From positions 275 to 64,274 of the forward strand of contig CAJTMM010000014.1 of assembly GCA_910577465.1 (NCBI GenBank): 64,000 nt of DNA, given 5' to 3'. Position numbers and translations under genes: made by a program. The DNA is from an uncultured Muribaculaceae bacterium (GTDB taxonomy: Bacteria > Bacteroidota > Bacteroidia > Bacteroidales > Muribaculaceae). This document shows, one piece after another, positions 25,803-34,974 of the stretch. Each line of letters opens with the position of its first letter. Position 1 is the first letter of the stretch. The notes beneath the pieces were generated by a model. The model saw only the letters and a program-made list of their open reading frames with translations, searched no databases and was not told where the DNA came from.

Positions 25803-28241
25803 ATGAAAGTATTAAAATTCGGTGGCACATCAGTGGGTACGGTCGATAGCCTGCGCAATGTAAAATCGATAGTGGAGCAATGTACCGAGCAGGTTATTGT
25901 GGTGGTATCAGCGCTCGGAGGTCTCACAGACCGATTGATTTCTACCGCTAAGATAGCCGCGACAGGTGATGTAAGCTATGAATCCCATTACAATGAAATT
26001 CGTGACCGTCACCACAATGTTATAAGCGGGATTGTTCCCCAGGAATATCAAAGCGAAGTGCGAGAGCGTGTAGACGCATTGCTTGATGAACTTGGTAATA
26101 TATATAAGGGTGTTAGTCTTATTCGTGATCTGTCTCCCCGTTCGCTCGATATCATCGTGAGCTATGGCGAGCGTTTGTCCAGCACCATTATTTCCAAGGT
26201 GATAAAAGATGCTGAACTATTTGATTCACGTGGTTTTATAAAAACGCTTGACCAATTTGGGAAGCATGTGTTGGACAATGACATTACTCAAAAACTTGTC
26301 CACGATACTTTTGATAATGCCGGATTCAAGGTTGCAATAGTCCCCGGATTCATATCTTCCGATTCAAATGGCGATGTTACTAATCTCGGTCGTGGAGGAA
26401 GTGATTATACTGCCGCGATTCTCGCTGCGGCACTTGATGCCGATGTGCTGGAGATATGGACTGATGTGGATGGTTTCATGACTGCTGACCCCCGGGTGAT
26501 AGATAATACCTATGTCATAGATCATCTGTCGTTTATTGAGGCGATGGAGTTGTGCAATTTTGGAGCAAAGGTGATTTATCCTCCCACGATATATCCCGTA
26601 TTCCATAAAAATATACCCATAAAGATTAAAAACACATTTAATCCAACGGCTCCCGGTACGTGTATCAGTGAACAACGTCCGGCTCCTGAAGGTAAAGATA
26701 TAAAAGGCATATCGTCGATCAACGATACATGCCTAATTACTGTATCAGGACTATGTATGGTTGGTGTCATTGGTGTAAACGCACGTATATTCAACGCTCT
26801 CGCGCGTAATGGAGTGAGTGTGTTTCTGGTATCGCAGGCATCAAGTGAGAATACCACATCGTTTGCAGTACGAAATGCCGATGCGGAACGAGCCATTGGA
26901 GCATTGGAAACGGAATTCAGCGCTGAATTGGAAACCGGTGAGTTGAATCCAATGCAGGTTGAACACAACCTTGCAACTGTAGCGGTGGTTGGTGAGAATA
27001 TGCGTCATGCTACCGGCGTTGCAGGAAAGTTGTTCAACACCTTGGGTAGAAACGGTATCAATGTTATTGCATGTGCCCAGGGTGCATCTGAAACCAACAT
27101 TTCATTTGTAATAGAACTTAAAAACCAGAAAAAAGCTCTGAATGTAATACACGATAGTTTTTTTCTGTCTGACACTCAAGTGCTCAATCTTTTTATTATT
27201 GGAATTGGCAACATTGGGTGTCACCTGCTTCAGCAGCTGGCCCATCAGCAGGCAAATTTATTGCAGCAAAAGGCTCTGAAGCTAAAGGTAGTGGGCATTG
27301 CCAATTCCAAAAAAGCAATCTTTGACCGTGATGGCATAGACTTGAGCAATTACGACCGGAGACTGGCAAGTGAAGGTATCTCCTCTTCGCCATCGGTGAT
27401 ACGTAACGAGGTCATCGGGATGAATATATTCAATTCTGTGTTTGTCGATTGCACATCAAGTCCTGCTATCGCGTCATTGTACGAGGATATGCTTTCAAAC
27501 AATATCAATGTGGTTGCTGCCAATAAGATTGCGGCATCAGGAGACTATTCATTATACTCTACATTGAAGAGTATAGCTCGTAAGAAAGATGTAAAGTTCC
27601 TGTTTGAGACAAACGTAGGGGCCGGATTGCCTATAATCAACACGATTAATAATCTTATTAATAGCGGTGACCGCATACTTCGAATCCAGGCTGTGGTTTC
27701 CGGAACATTAAATTACATATTCAATGTCTTAAGCGCGGAAACACCAATAAGTAAGGCTATACGGCAGGCGCAGGACTTGGGTTATAGCGAACCGGACCCA
27801 CGCATTGACTTAAGTGGTGTGGACGTAATAAGGAAGCTTGTGATTTTAGCACGTGAAGCCGGATATGTGGTTGAGCAATCTGATGTAGCTAATGTACCTA
27901 TATTGGAAGACTCTCTGTTTGAGGGTTCCATTGATGACTTCTACGATGCAGTAAGGATGCATGCCGATGAGCGTATGGAGGAGCTACGCATTGAAGCGCA
28001 GAACGAAAATAAGCGTCTGCGTTTTGTTGCGCAATTGGATATGGGTGTCACTTCTGTATCAGTGCAAGCGGTTGATTCATCCCATCCATTTTATAATCTT
28101 GAAGGAAGTAATAATGTGATACTCATCACCACTGAGCGTTACAAGGAGTATCCGATGGTGATTAAAGGGTATGGTGCCGGAGCTGAAGTTACAGCTGCCG
28201 GTGTGTTTGCCGATATAATAAGTATTGCAAATATACGGTAA
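25803..28241 (+). CDS. thrA: Bifunctional aspartokinase / homoserine dehydrogenase
   Basis: An 812-residue fusion catalysing the first and third steps from aspartate to threonine and methionine. Aspartokinase occupies about residues 1-290, starting KVLKFGGTSVGTVDSLRNV with DVDGFMTADPR. Two ACT-type regulatory segments follow (about 310-460), expected to mediate feedback by threonine. Homoserine dehydrogenase runs from about 465: LFIIGIGNIGCHLLQQL (NAD(P) fold), NVVAANK, and GYSEPDPRIDLSGVDV (substrate and catalytic region). Separate aspartate kinase for lysine lies at 51.2 kb. thrC follows after 90 bp; no homoserine kinase lies between. Confidence 0.95.
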   Translation: MKVLKFGGTSVGTVDSLRNVKSIVEQCTEQVIVVVSALGGLTDRLISTAKIAATGDVSYESHYNEIRDRHHNVISGIVPQEYQSEVRERVDALLDELGNIYKGVSLIRDLSPRSLDIIVSYGERLSSTIISKVIKDAELFDSRGFIKTLDQFGKHVLDNDITQKLVHDTFDNAGFKVAIVPGFISSDSNGDVTNLGRGGSDYTAAILAAALDADVLEIWTDVDGFMTADPRVIDNTYVIDHLSFIEAMELCNFGAKVIYPPTIYPVFHKNIPIKIKNTFNPTAPGTCISEQRPAPEGKDIKGISSINDTCLITVSGLCMVGVIGVNARIFNALARNGVSVFLVSQASSENTTSFAVRNADAERAIGALETEFSAELETGELNPMQVEHNLATVAVVGENMRHATGVAGKLFNTLGRNGINVIACAQGASETNISFVIELKNQKKALNVIHDSFFLSDTQVLNLFIIGIGNIGCHLLQQLAHQQANLLQQKALKLKVVGIANSKKAIFDRDGIDLSNYDRRLASEGISSSPSVIRNEVIGMNIFNSVFVDCTSSPAIASLYEDMLSNNINVVAANKIAASGDYSLYSTLKSIARKKDVKFLFETNVGAGLPIINTINNLINSGDRILRIQAVVSGTLNYIFNVLSAETPISKAIRQAQDLGYSEPDPRIDLSGVDVIRKLVILAREAGYVVEQSDVANVPILEDSLFEGSIDDFYDAVRMHADERMEELRIEAQNENKRLRFVAQLDMGVTSVSVQAVDSSHPFYNLEGSNNVILITTERYKEYPMVIKGYGAGAEVTAAGVFADIISIANIR

Positions 28242-28296
28242 TCTATTTTTACATAAATTTATGATTCCGTCGATTGTTTAATGACAATTATTGCTT

Positions 28297-28304
28297 TATC
28301 TTTG
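28297..28304 (+). promoter_or_regulatory. -7 element (TATCTTTG) for thrC
   Basis: TATCTTTG with ATTG 20 nt upstream (28273-28276), in the thrA-thrC gap. It gives thrC its own start near 28311. A small inverted repeat ATTGT/ACAAT (28273-28288) overlaps the -33 position. Confidence 0.55.
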
Positions 28305-28331
28305 TTATTGCATATGTAACTTTTATGCGAC

Positions 28332-29627
28332 ATGCAATATTATAGCACTAACGGAAGAAATTATCTTACTGATCTATGCGATGCCGTCACTAAAAGCACA
28401 GCACCTGACGGTGGCGTATATATGCCCTATTCCATACCATACATACCCAAGGCTCTGTTTAAAAATATATCGGAAATGAGCCTTACCGATATAGCTTATG
28501 TGGTAGGCACATCATTGTTTGGATCTGATATAGGGGCTGAGGAGATAAATACCATAGTAAAAGAGACACTTAACTTCCCTATCCCGCTCGTTCAGATAAC
28601 AGACCGTGTATATTCACTTGAGTTGTATCATGGTCCTACAGGTTCGTTTAAGGACATAGGTGCACGGTTTATGTCCAAAATTGTAGAACACTTCGTTAAT
28701 ACCGGAGAAGTTGGTGATGGCAGAAGCCTTAATATACTTGTAGCCACATCAGGAGATACAGGATCGGCTGTGGCAAATGCGTTTTCCGGTGTTCAAGGTG
28801 TGCGTGTGTTCATATTTCATCCCAAGGATAAGATTTTTTGGCAGCGAAACAATAGTGTCATCTCGGCTCCTAACATTATTCCGGTTGAGATACGCGGTAC
28901 ATTTGATGAATGTCAGCAATTGGTAAAGATGGCTTATGCCGATAAAGAGTTGAATAAAAATCTTAATTTGACATCAGCCAATTCAATAAATATAGCCAGA
29001 CTTCTTCCTCAAACGTTTTATTACTTCCATGCTTATGCCCGAATATTGGCATCAGGATATACATCTCCGGATATTACCATAGCTACGCCTTGTGGCAATT
29101 TAGGAAATCTTACCGCTGCTTTGTTTGCGAAACAGATGGGACTTCCTATTACACATATTATGGCGGCGGGTCATGGTACCGACCGGTTATGGGGTGACAT
29201 CCGTGACGGCATACTGTCAGTCAGTGCATTCAATAATCGGGCATTGAGTACTAACCTGTCGCGGATTAATGATCTGATTCATGAATCTCCGGATTTGGCA
29301 AATATTATTGAGTGCCACACATACTGCGGAACTGAAATAGACAGCCAGATTCGTGATGTATATGAGAGATTTGGTTATATGATGGATCGTAATACGGCTA
29401 TGGCGTGTAAAGCTCTTGCTGATAATATCCCCACAGGCTCAGTAGGTGTATTTTTAGCTACAGCACATCCATCAAAGTATCGAGATAAGATAAAAGAACT
29501 TACCGGTGAGGAAATTCCTCTTCTTGAATATGCAAACAATAATAATGTGATGAAGTCAGAACGTCACCATACCTTGTCTGCAACTTTTCCGGCAGTACGA
29601 AAATTTTTATACGAATATAACAATTAA
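28332..29627 (+). CDS. thrC: Threonine synthase
   Basis: A 431-residue PLP enzyme converting O-phosphohomoserine to threonine. It begins MQYYSTNGRN, as is usual for the short gram-negative form. The PLP lysine lies in GPTGSFKDIGARFM, the phosphate-binding region is ATSGDTGSAVANAF, and TSANSINIARLLPQ is also diagnostic. Clear promoter at 28297. Its substrate needs homoserine kinase, which is not encoded beside it. Confidence 0.96.
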   Translation: MQYYSTNGRNYLTDLCDAVTKSTAPDGGVYMPYSIPYIPKALFKNISEMSLTDIAYVVGTSLFGSDIGAEEINTIVKETLNFPIPLVQITDRVYSLELYHGPTGSFKDIGARFMSKIVEHFVNTGEVGDGRSLNILVATSGDTGSAVANAFSGVQGVRVFIFHPKDKIFWQRNNSVISAPNIIPVEIRGTFDECQQLVKMAYADKELNKNLNLTSANSINIARLLPQTFYYFHAYARILASGYTSPDITIATPCGNLGNLTAALFAKQMGLPITHIMAAGHGTDRLWGDIRDGILSVSAFNNRALSTNLSRINDLIHESPDLANIIECHTYCGTEIDSQIRDVYERFGYMMDRNTAMACKALADNIPTGSVGVFLATAHPSKYRDKIKELTGEEIPLLEYANNNNVMKSERHHTLSATFPAVRKFLYEYNN

Positions 29628-29646
29628 CCTATTAAATTATAAGATT

Positions 29647-30009
29647 ATGGCAAACAAACGAGACCTTAAAAAACAGATTAAATATATATGCGGTGAGATA
29701 GCGGTAGAGTGCATTCTCGCTCGTGAGTATGTTGATGGCATCAACGCAGAGAAAATGAATGAAATAGTCTTTGAGATTGCTGAATTACAACAAAAATCTC
29801 TTAAGAATGCTACTTTCTCATTTGATAAGACACCAAAGGATTTTGGAAATAAAAAGGAATATCACCATGCTGCAGGAGCATACTTTAAAAATGCATATAA
29901 GGTATTCTATGCGGAGTTCAACAAACACATTCAGGCAATCGTTAAGCAAATGAATGAACTGCTCCCCGCTGCTCAGCGTGAGATGAATAAAAAAATAGCA
30001 AACGCTTAA
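29647..30009 (+). CDS. Conserved-looking small helical protein of unknown function
   Basis: A 120-residue, mostly alpha-helical, lysine-rich cytoplasmic protein without signal peptide or membrane helix. It begins MANKRDLKKQIKYICGEIAVE and contains EIAELQQKSLKNA. It has good coding character and sits in a tight forward series: 19 bp after thrC and 8 bp before the acyltransferase. I do not recognise the family. Confidence 0.7.
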   Translation: MANKRDLKKQIKYICGEIAVECILAREYVDGINAEKMNEIVFEIAELQQKSLKNATFSFDKTPKDFGNKKEYHHAAGAYFKNAYKVFYAEFNKHIQAIVKQMNELLPAAQREMNKKIANA

Positions 30010-30017
30010 AATAGCCG

Positions 30018-30557
30018 ATGAACATAAGCAAATTCTTACTTAGGATAGCCGGATGGAGTGTGGATATAACAGTCCCCGACTATCCTAAGTGTATAATATG
30101 TGTCGCTCCACATACGAGTAATTGGGATTTTATACTTGGCAAATTGGCATATGCGGCAGTTGGCAGGAAGGCTGGGTTTCTTATGAAAGAGGCGTGGTTT
30201 TTCTTTCCATTGGGATTGATATTTAAGGCAATAGGCGGAATCCCTGTACCAAAACGGAAAGGTTCGTCATTGGTAGATACCATTGTCCATAAATTCAACA
30301 ATTCATCCCGTATGGCAATCGCTATAACTCCGGAAGGTACCCGCAGCCGTACGTCAAAATGGCGTCATGGATTTCTATATATCGCACTTCAGGCGCATGT
30401 TCCTATTGTTTTAGGGGCAATTGACTATAAACGGAAACTGATAACGATTCGTGACGAATTTACACCATCTGCCGATATCGAAGCTGATATGCGGGCTATA
30501 AAGGATTATTATAAACCATTTGTCGGTAAATACCCTGAGAAATTTACCACTGAATAA
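30018..30557 (+). CDS. 1-acyl-sn-glycerol-3-phosphate acyltransferase-like protein (PlsC family)
   Basis: A 179-residue short PlsC-type acyltransferase. The catalytic HxxxxD motif is HTSNWDF at about residues 31-37. The phosphate-binding motif is EGTRSRTSKWRHGF, and the GGIPVPKRKG segment contains the conserved Gly-Ile-x-Pro-type loop. Similar short forms in Bacteroidota are annotated as glycerol acyltransferases; the exact acceptor lipid is not certain. Membrane association is likely. It lies in the thrC-to-hydrolase forward cluster. Confidence 0.85.
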   Translation: MNISKFLLRIAGWSVDITVPDYPKCIICVAPHTSNWDFILGKLAYAAVGRKAGFLMKEAWFFFPLGLIFKAIGGIPVPKRKGSSLVDTIVHKFNNSSRMAIAITPEGTRSRTSKWRHGFLYIALQAHVPIVLGAIDYKRKLITIRDEFTPSADIEADMRAIKDYYKPFVGKYPEKFTTE

Positions 30558-30569
30558 AAAATACCGCTC

Positions 30570-31367
30570 ATGCCATCACGCAACATCAAAATTGCCATGA
30601 TACCTCACGACATAAAGCTCGGAGAGGTTAATAAAAATCTGCATGAAGTGGCGCAGAGATTGAAAATGCTGGACAAGGATACGGATTTGGTTGTTTTACC
30701 CGAAATGTTCAATACCGGCTTCACTGCGGAGATGCCCATGCTAACAAAGGTTGCTGAACCTGACGATGGCATGACCATAGGTACCGTACGGCGATGGGCT
30801 ATGGACTATGGTATTGGTATATGGGGTGGTTTCACATCCGTTATTGATGGTAATTATTATAACCGGGGATTCATGATGGACGATGCCGGTAATGCGACAT
30901 TTTATAATAAGCGTCACTTGTTTGGATACGGTGGTGAGAGTCGGTTGTTTACCCCCGGGAATGAACTCGCTCCGATAGTCCCGTTCCGTTCATGGAATCT
31001 GAAGATGTCAATATGCTACGATATCCGTTTCCCTATATGGAATCGTAGTCGCGCCAATGACTATGATGCCTTGGTCGTGCCTGCCAATTGGGCTCATGCA
31101 CGATTCTTCGCGTGGAAACACATGCTGATTGCCAGAGCTATTGAAAATCAGGTATATGTAATCGGTTGCAATCGAGAGGGCAAAGATTTATATGGAGATT
31201 ATTTGCGTGGAGACTCCATGGCATTCAATAACTGGGGTGACAATATCTCTGACCTTAGAGATGATGGAACGGTATATGCCGTATTAAATGCTGAACAATT
31301 GAACCGCGACCGCCAGAAATTTGCGCCATGGCGTGATGCTGATGACTACCAGCTAATTATTGACTAA
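30570..31367 (+). CDS. Nitrilase-superfamily amidohydrolase (omega-amidase YafV/Nit2-like)
   Basis: A 265-residue carbon-nitrogen hydrolase with the catalytic triad: Glu in LPEMFNTGF, Lys in YNKRHLF and Cys in MSICYDIRFP. The sequence pattern fits the YafV/Nit2 group, which hydrolyses omega-amides such as alpha-ketoglutaramate in metabolite repair. It lies 12 bp after the acyltransferase. Its 3' end overlaps convergent coaE by 15 bp. Confidence 0.87.
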   Translation: MPSRNIKIAMIPHDIKLGEVNKNLHEVAQRLKMLDKDTDLVVLPEMFNTGFTAEMPMLTKVAEPDDGMTIGTVRRWAMDYGIGIWGGFTSVIDGNYYNRGFMMDDAGNATFYNKRHLFGYGGESRLFTPGNELAPIVPFRSWNLKMSICYDIRFPIWNRSRANDYDALVVPANWAHARFFAWKHMLIARAIENQVYVIGCNREGKDLYGDYLRGDSMAFNNWGDNISDLRDDGTVYAVLNAEQLNRDRQKFAPWRDADDYQLIID

Positions 31368-31937
31368 AGCTTCAATCTGAGGCAATATAGCGCATACGCC
31401 ATCATTGATTATCTGGTACACACATCTGTGATTCCGATCAGACACGTATGAGTCCTGAGCGGAAATGCGCTTCTCTATGTGAGCCCTATCTATATCGGCA
31501 TTGCGCACAAGTACACGCTGAATACGTAGTTCCATGGGGGCGCATACTTCCCATACTTCATGGACTATCCTGTCGAGACCACTTTGATATAATATTGCGG
31601 TTTCTACGAATGCTAATCCGGTATTGCGTCTGTGCCATTCCAATATGTCGTCTAATACATGATGGTGTACAGTTGAGTTCAACTTTTGTAAGGCTGTATC
31701 GTTGTTGAATACCGCAGTGGCAAGTACCTTTCGGTCAATGCTGTTTCCTACTATGGCATCAGGACATATTTCCTGTGCTATTATCTGTTTTATCTCGTCA
31801 CTTGAATCCATGATAATCCGGGCTTGTGTGTCGCAATCGTATATGGGGAAGCCCATTTTTTCGAGAATGCGGCATACTACACTTTTCCCGGAACCTATCC
31901 CTCCGGTAATGGCTATAAGTCGAGTGACGGATTTCAT
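31353..31937 (-). CDS. coaE: Dephospho-CoA kinase
   Basis: A 194-residue P-loop kinase catalysing the last step of coenzyme A synthesis. Walker A is ITGGIGSGKSVVCRI at about residues 9-23, followed by GFPIYDCDTQA, the conserved substrate-binding Asp region. HHHVLDDILEW and the LID segment around RVLVRNADIDRAHIEKRISAQ also match. It is 8 bp downstream of the ybbR-like gene, an order known from Bacteroides. Confidence 0.95.
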   Translation of the reverse strand: MKSVTRLIAITGGIGSGKSVVCRILEKMGFPIYDCDTQARIIMDSSDEIKQIIAQEICPDAIVGNSIDRKVLATAVFNNDTALQKLNSTVHHHVLDDILEWHRRNTGLAFVETAILYQSGLDRIVHEVWEVCAPMELRIQRVLVRNADIDRAHIEKRISAQDSYVSDRNHRCVYQIINDGVCAILPQIEALVNN

Positions 31938-31945
31938 GTTGATAA

Positions 31946-32929
31946 TTATTTCTGTCTGGTTTCTATGATGTATTCCACGCTGTCACGGGATAATGACACA
32001 CTATGGTACATATCCGGAACCGATGCCATGTTTACTTTTACAAAAGATGATGAGCGCTTTATGGTGTTGAAATCAACAAATGCCTTAAGCGGGTAATCAT
32101 TATTGAATGAACTCATCGGTACAAGATAAGTTATTTCAATAGCTGATGGAAACGTGATGAGTCCTATACCCTCAGGGAGATTAACCACCTCTATGGGTAT
32201 CGTCCGGTGCTTTGAAATAAGAGGTTCCACCGGAACCGTTACGGTTATGTGGTCAGGTATTATACGCATACCGGGAATGGGCTTTACCGCAATTTCATAT
32301 ACAGTGGTGTCTGTAAGTTCAGTCTTGACAAGCATTTCGGTGTCAACTGATGTTATACTTCCCGGAATATCCGAGGTGGAATAAATCATAACTGAATCAA
32401 CATCCGTTTTGATGGGTCCGCTCAATATATATTGAAGTTTTGTTTTTATGTCGGTATTCAATTTCAACTTCACCCGTTTCCCCTCTTCGGTAGTGTATTT
32501 CACATGCAATGAGTCCGGCCGTAATGATACTATGCGCACTCCCTGTCCGAAATAATCACGTAACCGGCTCTCTAATTTGGGTCGGGACAATGACAGAACA
32601 TTGTTCTTACCATAATCCTCATAGTTAATTTTCATCACCGGAGTACTTCCCCACATGAATCGCAGAAGTTGCGAACCCTTTCCCTGCACTACGGTATTGA
32701 TTGAGGCTGGCATGTCGCCAATCATGACCACGCTATCGGGGACATGGTCAAGTTCAACAGGTATTTCAAAATCCCGTTGAGTTTCCGTGTCGAGCGACAG
32801 GAATACCCAAAAAACAAATGCCACGCACACGCACATAAGGTAAAGCAGAATGTTTTTACCCTTGGTGGAGCGGGCTACAATCTTTACTGTGGTTATGGAT
32901 TTTTTGATCGGTTCGCTTAATCTGTTCAT
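31946..32929 (-). CDS. YbbR/CdaR-like domain membrane protein
   Basis: A 327-residue protein with one N-terminal transmembrane helix (about residues 25-45, ILLYLMCVCVAFVFWVFLSL) and an external part built of repeated YbbR-type beta domains (FEIPVELDHVPD, IPGSITSVD, RTIPIEVVNLPEGI). In Firmicutes such proteins regulate the CdaA diadenylate cyclase; whether that applies here is unknown. It is co-directional with yajC, but a terminator hairpin lies 15 bp upstream of its start. Confidence 0.85.
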   Translation of the reverse strand: MNRLSEPIKKSITTVKIVARSTKGKNILLYLMCVCVAFVFWVFLSLDTETQRDFEIPVELDHVPDSVVMIGDMPASINTVVQGKGSQLLRFMWGSTPVMKINYEDYGKNNVLSLSRPKLESRLRDYFGQGVRIVSLRPDSLHVKYTTEEGKRVKLKLNTDIKTKLQYILSGPIKTDVDSVMIYSTSDIPGSITSVDTEMLVKTELTDTTVYEIAVKPIPGMRIIPDHITVTVPVEPLISKHRTIPIEVVNLPEGIGLITFPSAIEITYLVPMSSFNNDYPLKAFVDFNTIKRSSSFVKVNMASVPDMYHSVSLSRDSVEYIIETRQK

Positions 32930-32944
32930 TGTGTATCATCAACC

Positions 32945-32977
32945 AAAAAAGCCGCGCCGATATTTCTGGGCGCGGCT
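32945..32977 (-). terminator. Intrinsic terminator after yajC
   Basis: On the reverse strand, AGCCGCGCC pairs with GGCGCGGCT (9 bp, 10-nt loop), followed by TTTTT. It lies between yajC and the ybbR-like gene, only about 15 bp before the latter's ATG. Confidence 0.8.
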
Positions 32978-33008
32978 CTGTTATACAACTACGGTGAGTA
33001 CCGGAATC

Positions 33009-33335
33009 TTATTTCTTCTCGTTCTCAGATTCAGTCTGAGCTTCAGCAGCCGAGGGATAGACTGAACCCTTATCGACGGTTATCTGTACGTTGGGGGCTA
33101 TTTCAATAGTGAATGTGGTCTCCTTTATTTTACGAACCTTACCATAAATACCGCCTGCGGTTACTACAGACTGTCCTACTTCGATACTTTCACGGAATTT
33201 GCGTATTTCTTTCTGTTTCTTTTGTTGCGGACGAATCATAAAGAAATAGAAGATAGCTATAAGGGCAACAATCATAATCAGATTCATTGCTCCGGAACTA
33301 TCTGCGGCAGATTGTAAGGTGATGAGTGTGAACAT
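33009..33335 (-). CDS. yajC: Preprotein translocase subunit YajC
   Basis: A 108-residue Sec-associated inner-membrane protein. One N-terminal helix (about residues 18-35, IMIVALIAIFYFFMI) is followed by the family signature RPQQKKQKE and a small beta domain with GQSVVTAGGIYGKVRKI. The C-terminus is acidic. It lies 58 bp downstream of nusB and ends before the strong terminator at 32977. Confidence 0.95.
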   Translation of the reverse strand: MFTLITLQSAADSSGAMNLIMIVALIAIFYFFMIRPQQKKQKEIRKFRESIEVGQSVVTAGGIYGKVRKIKETTFTIEIAPNVQITVDKGSVYPSAAEAQTESENEKK

Positions 33336-33393
33336 ATACGTTAATTATTAATGTTATACTTTATTAGTGTAATGCAAATATATACTTTATTTT

Positions 33394-34818
33394 TTAATTC
33401 TTGGTAAGTTTACCTTCGCTTTTAAGATAATTAATTATCGAGAACAGCATTCCGTTGACAAACTGTCCACTGCGCATAGTGCTGTAGTTATTGGCTATCT
33501 CAATATATTCATTGAGCGTAACAGGAATCGGTATAGCAGGATACTCAAGTAATTCCGATATTGCTACTGCCATTATTATAACGTCCATGAATGCCAATCG
33601 TTCAGGATCCCATTGTTTTGCATCGATAAATCGGTCAATATAGCTTCGGTACTCTTCGAAATGCTCTACAGTGTTTACAAAGAGTTCTGCTCCAAACCGT
33701 GCATCCTCCTCATCTTTATATTTTGGTAAAAGAGAGAGTGTGCCATTGGCGGATGTTGCCACGCGCTTGATGGTTTTGAGTACAAATGTGCCGACTATTT
33801 CGATATCATCATTCCAATATACGGATTTGGATTCAAGCATATCGGCAATCTCTTCTGACGGAAGAATTATGTGCTTGAATATTGCACGCCAGAAGTCGCA
33901 GTCTTCGTTAAGTCCGGATTTTTCAGATTCCATGTATTTGACATAGATATCCGACTGAAGTACTTTGTCAAGAAGCGAGCGCAACAGAGTCGGATTTTCA
34001 TTCCAGGAAATAGGCATTTCCTTAAGGTATGTCTCCATCTCGGGCGACTCGGAAATCGCTCTTACCAACCGGTTTTCAACAAACCGCATATTGGGATTTA
34101 AATCCTCATCGGTCGGGAGGTATTTGTTTTTGGCAGCATCCAAACGTTGATCCTGAAGTTGTGTGAGTTCAACAGGAAGTAATAGCAGCCAATGATATAA
34201 TTCATAGGCTTTATCAAGCGAACGTGCGAGTGAATTCTTGGCATCAATAAATATAGTACGGGTATCTCCAAAGCTTTTTAAAGTATTGGCAAGCATATTT
34301 ATGCCCTGCTCATACCCTACCATGGTAAAACCTTCTTTTTCACGGGCAGCGGCAAGCAATTCCGTGTTTTTAGCTATTACAGTGTTTATTATTGTAACCC
34401 AAAAAGTTATATCATCCTTGATGTCAGCTTGTTTCAGATGAATATAGCTGCGGTAAATGGCTGATTTGGTAATTTCCGAATATATTGCAGCTGTGGCGTT
34501 TGTGAATAATCTGAATTCAGACGCTTTGTTGATTACAATAGATTTAACTTCTGCATCTGCATACAAGGCTCGTATTATCTTGTTGGCACGAAGATACTTG
34601 TTATCCCCCACACCGGCTATAGCCACATCATTGTTTGTTAGTTTGTAGCCTGATAAACGAAGCAACATCACCAGTAGATCAAGATACATCGAGTAAGCAA
34701 ACCGTTTGTCGCGCGATGCGGTTTCGGGAGCGGATTCTATCTTAAATTCATTTTGTGTAAGCAGATAGCAATATAGCATCTGTACAACCTTGATTCGGAT
34801 AAGTACGCGATTTATCAT
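33394..34818 (-). CDS. nusB: Transcription antitermination factor NusB, extended form
   Basis: A 474-residue protein with NusB features: the N-terminus MINRVLIRIKVVQMLY and a C-terminal NusB core (about 330-465) with RLAFMDVIIMAVAISELL, IPIPVTLNEYIEIANNYS and GQFVNGMLFSI. NusB binds boxA RNA with NusE in rRNA antitermination. Usual bacterial NusB is about 140 residues, and Bacteroides forms are near 310 from memory. Here about 165 extra residues (roughly 40-200) resemble the following section (204-370): compare SAIYRSYIHLKQADIKDDITFW with SDIYVKYMESEKSGLNEDCDFW, suggesting an internal duplication. Promoter TAACTTTG at 34869-34862. Confidence 0.88.
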   Translation of the reverse strand: MINRVLIRIKVVQMLYCYLLTQNEFKIESAPETASRDKRFAYSMYLDLLVMLLRLSGYKLTNNDVAIAGVGDNKYLRANKIIRALYADAEVKSIVINKASEFRLFTNATAAIYSEITKSAIYRSYIHLKQADIKDDITFWVTIINTVIAKNTELLAAAREKEGFTMVGYEQGINMLANTLKSFGDTRTIFIDAKNSLARSLDKAYELYHWLLLLPVELTQLQDQRLDAAKNKYLPTDEDLNPNMRFVENRLVRAISESPEMETYLKEMPISWNENPTLLRSLLDKVLQSDIYVKYMESEKSGLNEDCDFWRAIFKHIILPSEEIADMLESKSVYWNDDIEIVGTFVLKTIKRVATSANGTLSLLPKYKDEEDARFGAELFVNTVEHFEEYRSYIDRFIDAKQWDPERLAFMDVIIMAVAISELLEYPAIPIPVTLNEYIEIANNYSTMRSGQFVNGMLFSIINYLKSEGKLTKN

Positions 34819-34861
34819 GACTTAAATGTTCTATTGGTTTTTACAATCTTTTAATGTGTCG

Positions 34862-34869
34862 CAAAGTTA
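34862..34869 (-). promoter_or_regulatory. -7 element (TAACTTTG) for nusB-yajC
   Basis: The reverse strand reads TAACTTTG with a TTG 18 nt upstream (34890-34888). It is 43 bp before the nusB ATG. Confidence 0.6.
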
Positions 34870-34912
34870 CGCATAAATAGCGATTATCAAGCTATATGCC
34901 GCCACTTTTCTA

Positions 34913-34944
34913 TAAAAAATGTCCGGAATAGTAGTTCCGGACAT
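34913..34944 (-). terminator. Intrinsic terminator after thiL
   Basis: On the reverse strand, ATGTCCGGAA pairs with TTCCGGACAT (10 bp, 6-nt loop), followed by TTTTTTATA. It lies 31 bp after the thiL stop. Confidence 0.8.
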
Positions 34945-34974
34945 GTGTTTTAGAAGAATTGTTCTGGACAAAAA

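Noticed and set aside
31353..31367. 15-bp tail overlap of the omega-amidase-like gene with coaE
   Set aside because: Short convergent overlaps are common in compact genomes; not evidence of regulation on its own.
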